Below the pieces are notes generated by a model. It ran no database searches. It saw only the letters and a list, made by a program, of their open reading frames with translations, and was not told where the DNA came from. Positions 1 to 13,000 of a DNA stretch of 64,000 bases are shown here, in pieces. Made by a program: the position numbers and the translations under genes. Position 1 is the stretch's first letter, and the number at the start of each line of letters is the position of its first letter. The DNA comes from Diplolepis rosae (taxonomy: Eukaryota > Arthropoda > Insecta > Hymenoptera > Diplolepididae), in assembly GCA_030998225.1 (NCBI GenBank), contig JAPYXD010000555.1:806001-870000 (forward strand), in the 5' to 3' direction.

Positions 1-1143
1 ATTTCTGACTGATAATCAATCATTGTTAACTGAAAATTAATTACTTTTGACTCATTGAAAGGCAAAAAGTCAGTAAACGATTGAAATTATTTAAATTTCT
101 GTCTCAGATATAGAGATTATAATTAACTTGAACATTAAATGGGGAAACAAGTAATTGAGATCGGTATTGGTAATAAGTTTTTCAAATAGTACACTGTTGG
201 AAATTTCTCTATTAAACTTCCATTACATGCAATGGAAATTTTTTCCCAGTAACGTATATTAAATTTGAAATACTTTAATCTTAAAAAATACAAACTTTTA
301 TTCGTATTTTAATAATGCTTGTTAATTTTAATATATTTTTATTGAATAATTATTAAATTTAATATTAATGTATATTAATTTTTCATAATATACAATTATA
401 TTAATTTTAATTTACCACACATATATCAAAGTTTATTAAAATTGATAAGATTTTTAACAGTGTATACTATAACTTTTATAATTTTGGCTAAATCGAAAAA
501 TGTTGAGGATAATTGATAGAGATTTATGAGCACTATCAGAAATCAATATTGTAATTTTTGGTTTGTTCAAAAACACGAAAAATGCTCTCATTTTCATAAT
601 AATGTTTTTATGTATAATTGGTTAACGAACTTGTCCTTATTTTTTGGTCTTCAATAAAAAGTATGCCAAAGCTCAATCAAATACGATAATTTTTTCAAGA
701 GTTATCGTGTCGTCAGACGACAGCCAGACAGACAAAAGATAGACACTTGTAAAAACCGTTTTTTCTGACTAAGGGGGTCTCAAAAATTAAAGATTTCATG
801 AAAATTCCGATAGTCATTTTTCATACAAAACCAATACCGTCGACTCATTGATGATGGGAATGTAAAAATATTGTATATGGGCGGTCCAACTATTTGCCTC
901 ATCGTTAAAGGGAGCGCCAACTTGAAAATCCTGGTTTCATGGGCTTGGATTTTTATTACTTCATTAGGGATTCCTAATCAATATAATCATAATTTTTTTC
1001 TAGTTGTTGTCTCTCCTAACATGAAGAACAGTTGGATTGTTCATATATTTTCAAATTTTTAACAAAGTTCAGTAATAGCTTATATCTAAGATTATAAAAG
1101 AGTTCTGTAAAATGTTTATAACTTATTTTTTGCATGTTAGGTA
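1..1143. other. AT-rich DNA, no feature seen
   Basis: Probably LMX1 intron upstream of the first visible exon. A short open frame at 871-1062 has no coding character. Confidence 0.5.
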
Positions 1144-1529
1144 CACGGAGAAAATAGAGTGTCAAAATTCAGGTAGTTAGTTTCATATTGCAGATAGTAC
1201 CACGTACTATCTATAATTTTTTCTTGATAGTCAGGGAGACCATAATTTGATAGTCTGTTTGAATATCGACAGAATGTCAGGTTTACATTCTGAAATAGTT
1301 AACCTGTCAACACTTACACTCCGAGATAATCGAGCTAAAGCTCCTGAGATACTCAGGTTTACATTCCAGGATTGTCATACACCCTGGAATAAAGTCAAGC
1401 TGAACATCTAGTTTTGACACTTCACAGATAGTACGTTACACTATGTAGAATGTTGTCCCATGGTTAAAACTCAAATATAGTGAGGTTGGCATTCCATATA
1501 TTCAAGTTGACTACCCATTTTTCTCCGTG
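1144..1529. mobile_element. MITE, ends CACGGAGAAAA, TA duplication
   Basis: Inverted CACGGAGAAAA ends bordered by TA. The interior contains degenerate repeats of GGTTTACATTC / CCTGGAAT type on both arms. Non-coding. Confidence 0.75.
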
Positions 1530-1950
1530 TAGAAATATTTTTCACATACAATATTAATAATATGGGTGAAATTGATTTTAATCGTTTACATGAACTGAGG
1601 AACATGGATTGAAAATTAAATATCCTGGTCGAGTAACTATATAGGATAGCTATTTGGATCATTAGAATATCTACTATAATCTAGATTATAGACTATATAT
1701 TGTAGATTATACTCGTGATACACTGTACATACATACGGGTTACGATTATGTACATACTACTGTGGGCAAAAACTAAGGCGGATTTTTAATTTAAAATTCG
1801 CGGGCAAACGAATCGGGCAAACTCTTTTATTTTTATGTTGGTCCTACTGTTACTGACATGTGTGCCAAATTTCATGTCAATGTCATCATTTGTTACATAG
1901 TTACGCTTGTGTTTTCTGAACGCTATAAAGTGATTTTTTCGATTTTTTCA

Positions 1951-2539
1951 ATGTCTGAATTTTTTGAGCAAAGAAGTGCCATTAAATTTTGTTTGCGGGA
2001 TGAAATTTCAGTTGCGGAAACGTTCAGAATATTGCAGAAGGCCTTCGGTGATTTGAGCATGTCGCAGAAAAATGTTTATAAGTGGTACAAAGACGTCAAA
2101 GAAGGCAGAGAACGAGTTGATGACTTGGAACGCCTCGGACGACCATCAACATCAACTGACGAGCAACACGTCAATCAAATCAGAGAATTAGTGCGCAAAA
2201 ATCGTCTATTGACTGTTAGAGGCCTTACTAATATGGTTGGAATATCAGAAGGATCAGTGAAAACCATTTTGAAAGACCATTTGGGCCTGAAAAGAGTCAA
2301 ATCTCGATTGGTTCCAAAAAAATTCCATTTTTGAAAAAAATTCGTCGAGTTGGAGTTTGTGAAACAGTGCTTTCTGATTATCAGGACAAAATGAAATCTA
2401 TGATTACTGGAGATGAGACTTGGATTTATGCTTATGACCCAGAAACAACCGATCAATCAAGCGAATATCGTGCCAAAGGTGAGACAAGACCGAATCGAAG
2501 AAGGCTTTGAAGGCAATTCCTGAAATCGAATTTAACAAG
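1951..2539 (+). pseudogene. mariner transposase, N-terminal half, broken
   Basis: Encodes the paired helix-turn-helix DNA-binding region (FGDLSMSQKNVYKWYKDVKEG; LTVRGLTNMVGISEGSVKTI). A frameshift lies near 2330; beyond it GDETWIYAYDPET with the first catalytic Asp is readable. An internal deletion near 2480 then joins to the C-terminal KKALKAIPEIEFNK, where the sequence flips to the opposite-strand copy. Not functional. Confidence 0.85.
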
Positions 2540-2540
2540 T

Positions 2541-2933
2541 TTATTTATCCAAATCAATTTCATCCCCTTCAAAGTAGTCCCCTCTCGATATAATGCACTT
2601 ATGCCAACGTTTTTTCCAATCGTCGAAACACTTGTTAAATTCGATTTCTGGAATGGCCTTCAAAGCCTTCTTCGATTCGGCTTGTATTTCTTCAATCCTG
2701 TCAAAACGGTGTCCTCGGAGTGGTCTTTTGAGTTTGGGGAATAGCCAAAAGTCACACGGAGCCAAATAAGGCGAATATGGTGGTTTTGGAACGATATGCG
2801 TTGAATTTTTGGCGAAATGGTCACGAAGAACGAGTGCAGTGTGAGACGACGCATTATCGTGATGCAAAAACCACGAGTTGTCTGCCCAAAATATCGTTTG
2901 AAACGGTGTCGAGTGATCCTCTTGAAATGCCAA
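2541..2933 (-). pseudogene. mariner transposase, C-terminal half on minus strand, truncated
   Basis: Contains the second catalytic Asp (HHDNASSHTA) and third (YSPYLAPCDFWLFPKLK), spaced as in DD34D mariners, and the C-terminal tail ending GDYFEGDEIDLDK. It is joined directly to the N-terminal leader region at 2935-3130 without the helix-turn-helix and first Asp. Confidence 0.85.
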
Positions 2934-3646
2934 TAGTGTGCGACATGGTCAAGTCACCGAAGGCCTTCTGCAACATTCTGAACGTTTCCACAACTCAAAT
3001 TTCATTCTGCAAACAAAATTTAATGGCACTTCTTTGCTCAACAAATTCAGACATTGTAAAAATCGAAAAAATCACTTTTAGTTGTTTAGAAAACACAAGC
3101 GTAACTATGTATCAAATCATGACATTGACATGAAATTTGGCACAGATGTCAGTTACAGTAGGACCAACATAAGGATAAAAGAGTTTGCCCAAATCGGTTA
3201 GCCCGCGAAGTTTAAATTAAAAATTCACCTTACTTTTTGCCCACAGTAGTATACAGTATAAGTAATGAAGGGTTCTCTTATGTTGCGATTATTTTATCAA
3301 ATAGGTTTCTTTAGATGTGACTTTACAAAGAGCATAATTCAGCATTATTCACGACTTAAGTAAATAAATTATGCCCGTTCTGAAGAAAAAACTCTAAAAA
3401 TCACATATTGATTGTTTATTCACAAAATGTAAATAAGTTATTATGTTAACAAGGGGTAATATGCCTTCAGAGTTACACTTAACACCTAGAAATAAAGCAT
3501 TCATATGGAGTGATATTAAACTGAATAACCAATAACCATCAGTTCATTTTATTACTTTAATATTCTCTGTGAAATTTTTTCTGATTTTTGTTCGAACAGA
3601 AAAAAATGTAGCTTAAACCTGAGAGAAATTTTTTTATTTGTTCCAG

Positions 3647-4063
3647 AAACGACGGTATCAGTGAAAACGGAAATCGGTGCAGAACCAATTTGTGCGAGTT
3701 GTGGAAACATAATTGTGGATCGGTATATAATGAGAGTTAACGACAGAATTTATCACGAAGACTGCCTTTCATGTACTGAGTGTGGTACAATTTTAACTGA
3801 ATCTTGTTTTACCAAAAACCTTAAACTTTACTGTCGTACTGATTATGAACATATATTTGGAGGAAAGTGTGCACGGTGTAGTGTTAGAATTAATGGAACG
3901 GAACTCGTAAGACGGGCTGCGAATCTAGTTTTTCACATGCACTGTTTTGGATGTTGGATGTGTGGACAACCATTACCCACAGGAGCACATTTTATACTTC
4001 GGCAAGGACAACCTATTTGCAGACGAGATTTTGAGCATGAGATGTACCTGAATAGTCCACAAG
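3647..4063 (+). CDS. Lmx1b: LMX1 exon: tandem LIM domains
   Basis: The acceptor AG is at 3645-3646 after a T-rich tract and the donor GT is at 4064-4065. The reading frame enters with two bases of a split codon, so an upstream coding exon is missing. LIM1 runs from CASC through [10 protein letters not shown] to CRTDY; LIM2 runs from CARC through [10 protein letters not shown] to CRRDF. All zinc-ligand positions are occupied. An in-frame GTG at 3661 lies within the exon and is not a start codon. Reading past the donor stays open to 4155, but that extension is intronic. Confidence 0.9.
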
Positions 4064-7000
4064 GTTTGCTCATTTTTCAAATTAGTATTCGCGAATTTGT
4101 GATTTACTTTATTTTGCATGAACCTTCCATTCTCAAGGAGTTAGCCCTTACGTAAGTTTAAAACTGAAAGAAATTTTTTTTGCGGTGCGTAAATCAGAAA
4201 AATAATGTTTCATATTCGTTATCTGCAATTTCCTAATCGAAATTTTGATATTACTGTAACGCACTCTCTAAATTTGAATCAGTCAAAATCTACTGATTAT
4301 AAGTGAAATTTTACTGATTCAAAGAGCTAAAAAGAGATTACTGTAAATCAGTCAAATTTCACTAATTATTTCAGTGAAAATTAACTGATTTAACAGTAAA
4401 AAAAATTTTTTCACTGATGATTCAGTAAAAAAGGAAAATCACTGATTCAATCAGTGAAAATTTGACTGATTCAGATTTAGAGAGCAACTATCACGCTGCA
4501 GAATGGTAACATTCATGACTACCTTCTTCCATATTGAAGTTAGGTTTCGAAGAAACGACGTTCTAGCTGACACATGCCAGTAGCATACTGTCAATATCAA
4601 GCCAAGTCTTGGCTGGCCAGTACTGGCGCTGTATCTATCCAGTAATCATGCCGACGTCGCTTGTTCAATGTCTTTGGATCTACTATTGGCGCAGTACTGA
4701 ATAAATTACACAGCAAAAAAAGTCTTAAATTGATCACGTCTATCTGACGATTTCGCCTCAAATTTAGTCACCCAATCTATATATGTACATGAGAGTCTGT
4801 TCTTTTCTAATCAAAAGTGCCGCACAGAGAAAAAGAGTTATAAATGTATTACTTCTAATATTGTAGACGATTTTGGCTTGAATTTAGTCGTTTTGTTGAT
4901 TTTTAAACTTAAATTAAAACTTTTTTCTTACAGTTTAAATAGCATTGGAGTTGGATGGTCACCAAACAGCATTAAAGGTACACGGAGAAAAGTATAGAAC
5001 TGGCAAACTTTTTTTTGCCGCATCAACAAAATTTTAGTTCTCCTTACAAAAAGTTTTGTCAAACAAAAAGCAATAAAAAAGTCTTTTTTTGGTTCAAAAA
5101 ATAGGTTTGTTGGGAAAATTGAAAATTTATTGGGAAAGCAAAAAAGTTTTGTCAGTTCTATATCAACAATCTGGTTTGTTAATAAAACTTTTTTTTTTCT
5201 CCGTGCATTAACAAGATAATTATATGCGCGTAAAGCACATTCAGTGGCATTTTCGAGAAAAACGGAATAATTTCGCATTTGAGGGCATTGAAATTTCGAT
5301 TTTTTTCAATCCCATTCAATTCCTCCTAATGAACTCCTTCTTACTGGAAACCTCTTAAAGCCATTTTACGGGTATTTAATATTATTTTACTTGGACTTGC
5401 TATGGTAAAATCGAATTTTTTAATACATAATTTGTTGTAAGGTACTAAAATGAGATTTTTTAGCAAATTTTAAAGGGTTTCCCAATAGGGGTGATATGAT
5501 TTTGAATGTCCCTATCGGGCTCATTTGAACTGAAATTTTTGACGTCTGCTGTCAGTTGTCATCAGTAAGGTTTGCCATTTAATCATGAGTAGTTTCACGC
5601 TTCCACAACGTTTGGAAATTGTCCAATTATTTTATCCAAATTCGAGAAGTTTTGTCGGTGTTCAAAGAGCATATCGTGCAAAATATGGTGGTCATTCTGC
5701 TCCATCCGCGCTCTCAATTCGTCGAATAATCGATAAGTTGGAGAGTGAATTTACTCTATTGGATACTAAGCCTAAAAATCGTATGCGTACCGCACGTTCT
5801 ACACAGAATATAGCCGCCGTACCGTGAATTGTCCGTGCCACGCCGATCTCAGGAATTGGGCCTGTCCAGGATGACTACCTGGCGTATTTTGCGATTGGAT
5901 CTTGGCCTGCATCCCTATAAGATGATTCTGGCCCAAGAACTGAAGCCTAATGACCATCGTTTGCGTCGGGAGTTCGCGGATTGGGCTCTGAAATCAATTG
6001 GAAATGATCCCAATTTTCATCAAAAAATCATCTTTTCTGATGAGGCGCATTTTTGGCTCAAGTCTCGGGGGACATTTGGCCGACATATTGTTTAAATCAT
6101 AAATGGCATAGAATATCCAATATAATAAAAAAGATTTCGATCAATTCCGAATGAATATTCAGTGTTTTTTTTTCAATTTCAAAACATATCACCCTTATTG
6201 GGAAACCCTTTACATCAATGCTGTCAATAGTTTTCATAGCTTAATCCAAAAAGATATCAGAGTGTCCTTTTTGTGAAGACTTACTCATATATGACAAGAT
6301 TATTTATCAGAACAACAAAACTTTCGTAAAATCGTCTATATACATATATTAGTACAGTAACGTTTATTAATGCTATTTATTTAGTTAGGTTATGTACATT
6401 ATTTCTCTTGTCTCCTTTCTATACACGTATAGTCTAACCGGATGGAAGTAAAATTAATTGACAAACTAATCCATTTAACTAGATCTTCTTTGTAATCCGC
6501 ATATTCTAGTAAATATTATTTCAGTGTCCTGTTAAAAAATTTCGGGGTAACAGCTAGTCTACTTTTAAAGAGTTCGGATATATCCGCACTTGATTTTTGT
6601 CTATTTGAAGTAAAGATGAATCAATTTAGAGTTAAAAACGATTTTCAGATCCACATATATTGAGTTATTTCAACTCTATATATTAGAAACGCTTCTTCAA
6701 CTCTAAATTGTGAAACTTTTATGGATGATTTTATTTGGAGTAATGTTAATTCCACATTTTTAACACGCTTAAGTCAAAACATTCTCCATTTCAGAGGAAA
6801 TTTCCTTTTTTTAAATTTCCTTACACTGATGGGAGGAATTCACGTCAGTTATATTAACTGAAAATTTTCGGTAAACTCCTATGCATGAAAAACAACCGCA
6901 GGTTCTGGTTACTCTGAAGAGTTTTTTCACTTCATTCAACAGAAATCCCCAGTTTAGTTATACTAACTGACATTTTCAGTTGCCCGTGTGGAAAAATTTC

Positions 7001-10000
7001 ATGTCAGTCTATTGTCTGATATGGCTCAGGTCTGACAATGTCCAGACCGGCTAGTCTGGAAGTTCTGGTCTGGCTCAGATCTGGTGCTGGTTAGCATTCC
7101 ATGACAAAAACGTTTGTATGTGTCAAGCGACATTTTTTTTGAGAGGTTAGGACTTTTAATCGAAATTGATAAGTGTTTAATTAAAAAGGTTTTTCAACCA
7201 AAACTTTATTAACTGACCAACAGACCATCAGGCCTTATAGTCAGCGCCAGAGCTGGAAACCAGACAGTCTGGTCTGGCGATGGCCACACTGAAAAAAAAA
7301 TTGGACGATACAGACATAATTGTGGTTCCTTGACCTATATTATATCGGAGATTTACCGAAAACCAAGGTTTGCTTGTATTAGTTCAGCCTGTATGTGTAT
7401 TCCAACCATATGAATTACTATTGCAGCAATATTTTTGATTAACTGTCAAATATATTTTGTTGAATTACTTAAAAACATTCAGCTATATTCATATGGCTAA
7501 TAAATCCCAAGCATTTCTTTCAGTGCAACGCCATGAAATTTTTCCACACGCCGGGTGTATTTCACGACTACATAAGCTCCATTCTTGTACAAATTACAGT
7601 CACATTTGAAATAATAACTGGTTTTATTATTCATAATAACACAATACTTCAAGTCAAAGTAATTATTCTTGAATTTTGCCTTCAAATGGATAAATTATTA
7701 TTTTTAATTGACTTAAGATATAGTAATAAAAGAATCTATCTGTTCAGAACATATATCAATTTAATAAGGGATCGTTAACGCAATTAAACTTGGAGAAAAT
7801 CAACAACAAATATTTTTTCTATTTTTAAAATTTTTCAAATGCAAGAAATTGATTTGTAATTCTTATTAAATACTACTATTCTACGCATTCAAGATTAACT
7901 TATTATTGAAAATTGTGTATTACATTGTTTACAAAATAACTTTATCATTTGATTTTTACTTCTATGGAAGTGTTTTATATTTATAGCATAAAATACATTT
8001 TTCGATGGCAAGAGTAAAATATATAACAGCACATCGTAAATACAATTACCATGTGTTTTTTTTCTTCTTTTTGTTATTTCAGAAGGAATTTCCAGTTAAA
8101 CTGGCTGAAATTTGCTGGAAACATCTTTTCAGTAGTCATAACCAAACTTTTCTTTTATCGTCAAAATCAATTGAACTATTTCATTTAATATTACGAAATT
8201 TTTCTCTCAGTGTATATCTTTCTCTGAAAACGAGAAAATTTGTCTATAAACTGGAAGGGTTCTTCTCTATTTTTGAGAGCACACGGAAAAAAAGTGCAGC
8301 TGTGACAGTGAAGTTAATCCTTGTTACAGTTAAACGTTTAGCTGGAAACGAATAAGTGAGAATGTAAGAAGATCTTTGAATCAGCTAAAGTAAATATCTT
8401 TAACCAATTTAACGGTTTCAGCGATATCATTTGTTCGATCTAAACATTATAGTACAACTGGAACAGAGAGTTAGAACGCGATATTCACTTTCATCATACC
8501 AGACGTTAATTTTAAGATATAAAAAAAATACTCAATTTAGTGAAAAAAGTAATTTTTTTTATTCAGAATTCTTGTGACAAATCCTGTTTTACTCTAACAG
8601 TTTATGCAATGTAACAGTGTAACTAAAAGTTTCACATAATCTAGTTATATAGATTCTTTAAGTTCATTAAATTCTTGATTTGTTTGGTCGCCTAGTCACA
8701 TTTTTTCCGTGCAAAGATCGCATGAGGATGACTTTTGAATTTACCTCTTAAGATTGAAAATAATGCTCTACTATAATGAGAGGATTTACTATTAGAACAA
8801 GACTCGCACATGCGCAATCATTAAATCGAAATAACCTGTATTAGGATAATATGCTCGGGTATGATTACGTGTGGTGTATGTCGCGTCGACCAGCGTCGGC
8901 CAACTTATGTGGGGATATACATTCAGATGGAAAAAATTAGTCAATTTTCAGGAATTTTTTTAGCTAAGAAATAATTGTTTGACATATATAAAACTGTAGG
9001 TATACTTCAATGAGATATTTAAGCGTTCAAAATAATTTTACTAATTTTATTTATTTTCAAAATGGCGGATCTTTGGCCTAGTGTTCCAGGAAGGTTGCCA
9101 TGGGAGTTGCGAATCGACGTAAATATACAGTGTAGCTTGCTGTAGACTGATCTTTACAAAAATTCGAAAATTTGTTTAGTTGTAACATGTATAGTTTCTG
9201 ACTGAATATAACTAAAGTGGAGAAAATGTAAATTTAAAAAAATGGCACGCATTTTTAAAAAAAAATCAAAATTTTACGCAAATTATCTGTAAAATTATAG
9301 TAAAGAAAGTTTTTCACATAAAATCGAATTCAAATAGAAGATAATAATGTTACTAATATTTCTGCATAGTTTCAACAACACCATTCAGATAGTTTTTCAG
9401 TAATCCTGCACGTCAGTTTCGAAAATGCAGTTTTGAAAAAAACGCGTTTAAAGTTTTGACACGTAAAGAAGCAATGATGAAAATTACTGACGAGTTAGTC
9501 AGTGATTCCAAGTCCATATAATAAGCCTTTAGTTTTTTCGTAAAGCTGATTTGCCTCCATCAATTATTCCTTTCTGTCTTTACAGGTCTCTTTTGTCTTT
9601 GAAAGGCTGCGCCGCTCCTGTTGCTCCATTCGCCTCTGATCGCTGTTGTCAACGAATTTTTTTGCGTACATTTCAATTTTTCATTGCTACGCATGCATAA
9701 CTTTTAAAATCGATGCATATCCTGCATTAAACAAAGCAACTGCCAAATAAACTGCAATCTCGATGATTTTCAGTTCAGAATACAGTTGCTTTGGAGTAAA
9801 ACGCCAAATGCCCGAATTGAAACTTCCGTTGGCATTGTGCGTGTGGACGCCCAAACACCTCTCCAATAAAAATTGTCTTTAGGTAAATCTTCATAAATCG
9901 GCAAAATGTGTTTTTGTACGTCTGAGTGCACTGGTGCAGGGTGCAGGATGCTCTAATAGCCCTGGATTTGATTCTATAGCTTCTGCTTTTTTCCATTCGC

Positions 10001-13000
10001 ACCAGCTGTCAGCTCCAAGTAGACAGTACTCATGCCTTGAATTTTCGTTCGTAACTTTTGAAATTTTTCCAATTTCGCTTTGATACTTTGTACAAATATT
10101 CTATACATACAGTTCTATTATTTGAAAATTTTGAGAAAAGCGATTTTTTTATCGTTCTAAATGTATATCCCTCCTTAAGATAATGTTCTACTTTAAACAC
10201 CCCAAAAATAGCTATTTTTGCGAATTCTTTAAGCGATTCCGAACATAGATATTAATGTAATACTTTTTGAGCTCTACTAATGCACTCTCAAAACGTGTTA
10301 AAAATATCCTATTTATTGATTTTACTTATTTTCCAATTACAAAAAAGCGAGGCAAACACAGTGTCTTGTAAAATAGATGTGGCCACGCTGTTGATGACTT
10401 TTTCGTGGAAGATTACCTCAAATATAAAAATCGAAAAGATTTAGACTCCGTAAAAGTATAGCTACCGCCCGGGCTACAACGAAGTGAAAATTTTCATTTT
10501 TACTGCTTTTTAACCTGAAAATCAAAAAAATACCCTTGTTTTTCAATTATCATTTATTAAACAGCCGCCATTTCTTATTATTACATAAAATTGATATTTA
10601 TAACTCGGGTGATAGCTATACTTCTACTGAGTCCAAATCTTTTCGAGTTTTATGTTTCAGGTAACCCTCATAAAAAGTGATCAACAGCATGGCCACACCT
10701 ATTTTACAAGACACTGCGTTTACCTTGTTTTTTTCTATATGAAAGCTAAGTAAAATCAATAAATCAATTTTTAAATACATTTTAAGAGCATATAAGTAGA
10801 GCCTAATAAGTATTACATTAATATCTATAACTGAAAACGCTTCAAAAATTCACAAAAAGAGCCTTTTTCTTGGGCGTCTAAAGTAGAACACTATACCTTG
10901 ATTGATTTAGTGTCTTTTCTTTGAATTCATAATTACCGTAGTGTATTAAGTGTCATTTTTAGTATTATTCATTATAAATTTTTAATAAATTATATGTTAA
11001 TTTTAAAATGTTTAAAAAAATTTCAATCTATAACCCATAAAATGAGATAAGCTCCTTTCTAAATAAGAGGGTTGCATGTAATACAATTTAGAGGATCCTC
11101 TTTGATTTAGAGAATTTTTTCTTTTTTTTTTTAAGAGAAGTTTCTTGATTTGAGAGGAATCTTCTCATCTAGCTCAAATGAAGAATATTTTTTTCCTTTG
11201 TGCAATGTGTACGCTCCAAAGCTGTGCTTTTCTTTTTAATTATACAAAGCAAATGATATATTGATACGAAATAAGTGTAAAAGAAAAGCTAGTACGAACT
11301 CAAAAAAGAAATTCAAATATTTCTCCCTGGAAAAAGCGATTATTCTAGATTCGCTAGCTATTTATTGTAAGGAGTTAAAGACAGGTCATTCTATCGAATT
11401 CCAATATGGGTGTCCTAATAATGGTACCAATTTTTCACATAAATTATGAGATTTAATTTGATTAGTAATGTAAAGTGATTTAAAAAAACGAACAATAAAC
11501 TATGAGGATATACGATATATGTTGTAAAAAGTACAATTATGTATTTAAATAATTTGGAAACATGTACAAATAGAAAATGGCCCCTATGTATAGTAAAAGA
11601 TGCGATGACCTGTCTTTTGTCTCAGATTGTTAATTCACGGATCTTGATGACCGATGACATCATTCCGAGGGCAATGAGTCACATTGCAGCGTAACATCAA
11701 ACTTGTGAAGGTCATCGGAAATGAAAAAGATGCCTCTCTTATGCTGTGAGTAAATTATGCAAATCAAAGTTTGAAAACAGACTGCTTGACAAAAATTTGC
11801 AAACCAAAATTTACTGACTTGAAACGGTTTTTTCATGGTACAATTATCTAAAATTGTTTTTATACGTTTTCAGGATTAATAAATAATTATTTTCCTTTCC
11901 AAATTGATAACTTATTTAAGAAATGTAATCCAACCATTTAAATTTTCTCCACAATTTACGTTGAAAATCAGACATGTTTATTTTAGTATGTATATAACAA
12001 AGATAAGAAATTGTTTGTTTTGTTGAAATAAAAAAATTTATATTAAGAGAGCAAAAAATTTGATGCTGGAAATTTACTACTGACGCGGTACCACGCCAGT
12101 ACCGTCGTCGGATTTTTGATACAGGCAACCTTATGTTTTATTCGAAATATTGTCCATGGTATTGTTCTTGTTGCGTTTGGCACGAATCTTGATCCAATAA
12201 TGCTTCCAATTCCGCGTCTTCGTACACTTTCGGCCTTCCACTACGTTCTTTGTCTTCGAGAATTTGATGTAACTGTAGAGCGGATCGAAACTGTGATTTT
12301 TAATCCTACTGTTAAAATTTCAATCCGCTCTACAGATACCGAAAATCAGATTTTCAAAAGAGGTGTTATAAAAATACAATGTTCCACGTAGTGATTTTAT
12401 GCATTTGATTTAACATAACTTTATAGTTGATACTTACATATAGTAACGGTGACAACATTACATAGTCGCTGTGATTACATTACTTAGTCACGGCGACCAC
12501 TTTTAGAACCTACACTGACGAGTCAAGCATTGCTTGAATTCAACCACAAAAAGTAGTTAAGGATATTTTCAACTACACATATCACCTCACTATGCCCAGG
12601 ATTTGTTCTCAGTGTATGATGAGACTTCTATATCGGTTTATAGCCACTATTTAGATTCTGTATACAGCCAGCACTAAACAAGCACTGTTCCGAAGGTTAG
12701 CATACCTCCTTTGTCGGTATTTTGCCAGTAATAGTAATCAGTTCTGCGCCGGTTGTAAAAACTGTCTGGCCTCCGACTTTTCCACCTAGGTTCGTTTTGT
12801 TGATTTCGCAAAGCCGTTTTCTCATAGTCTTCAGGTCTAAAGAAAGTGACCTTGTTTGCGCCCTCTAACTCTGTCTTTTGTATGATAATTTTATTGAGCG
12901 ACTAAAAGTAAGTGACATGCATACCTTTTTTCTTATATGTGCTGAGTCGTAAGTCTAGTAGTAAGTATTAGAGGTCCTTAGCTCGTTGTATAATTTATCT

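Larger units (their letters stand above)
1760..3246. mobile_element. rearranged mariner with two copies of the same 5' end (foldback)
   Basis: The outer ends (CTGTGGGCAAA / TTTGCCCACAG, flanked by TA) are the start of a long inverted repeat of about 300 bp. The left half on + carries the N-terminal transposase ORF (MSEFFEQRSAIKF at 1951 onward). The right half on the minus strand carries the same N-terminal leader and then jumps to the C-terminal catalytic part (HHDNASSHTA, YSPYLAPCDFWLFP, 2541-2933). So both ends are 5' ends, and both halves have internal deletions. Confidence 0.85.

Noticed and set aside
4064..4155. read-through of the LIM exon to a stop at 4155
   Set aside because: A donor at 4064 and exact phase match to the homeodomain exon show it is intron; the tail has no LIM-family similarity.
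8005..8355. 116-codon open frame on +
   Set aside because: Low-complexity Phe/Leu-rich start, no domain, and its second half lies in the MITE 8282-8711.
9775..10002. 75-codon minus-strand open frame in a less AT-rich stretch
   Set aside because: No recognised domain, splice sites or repeats to support it.
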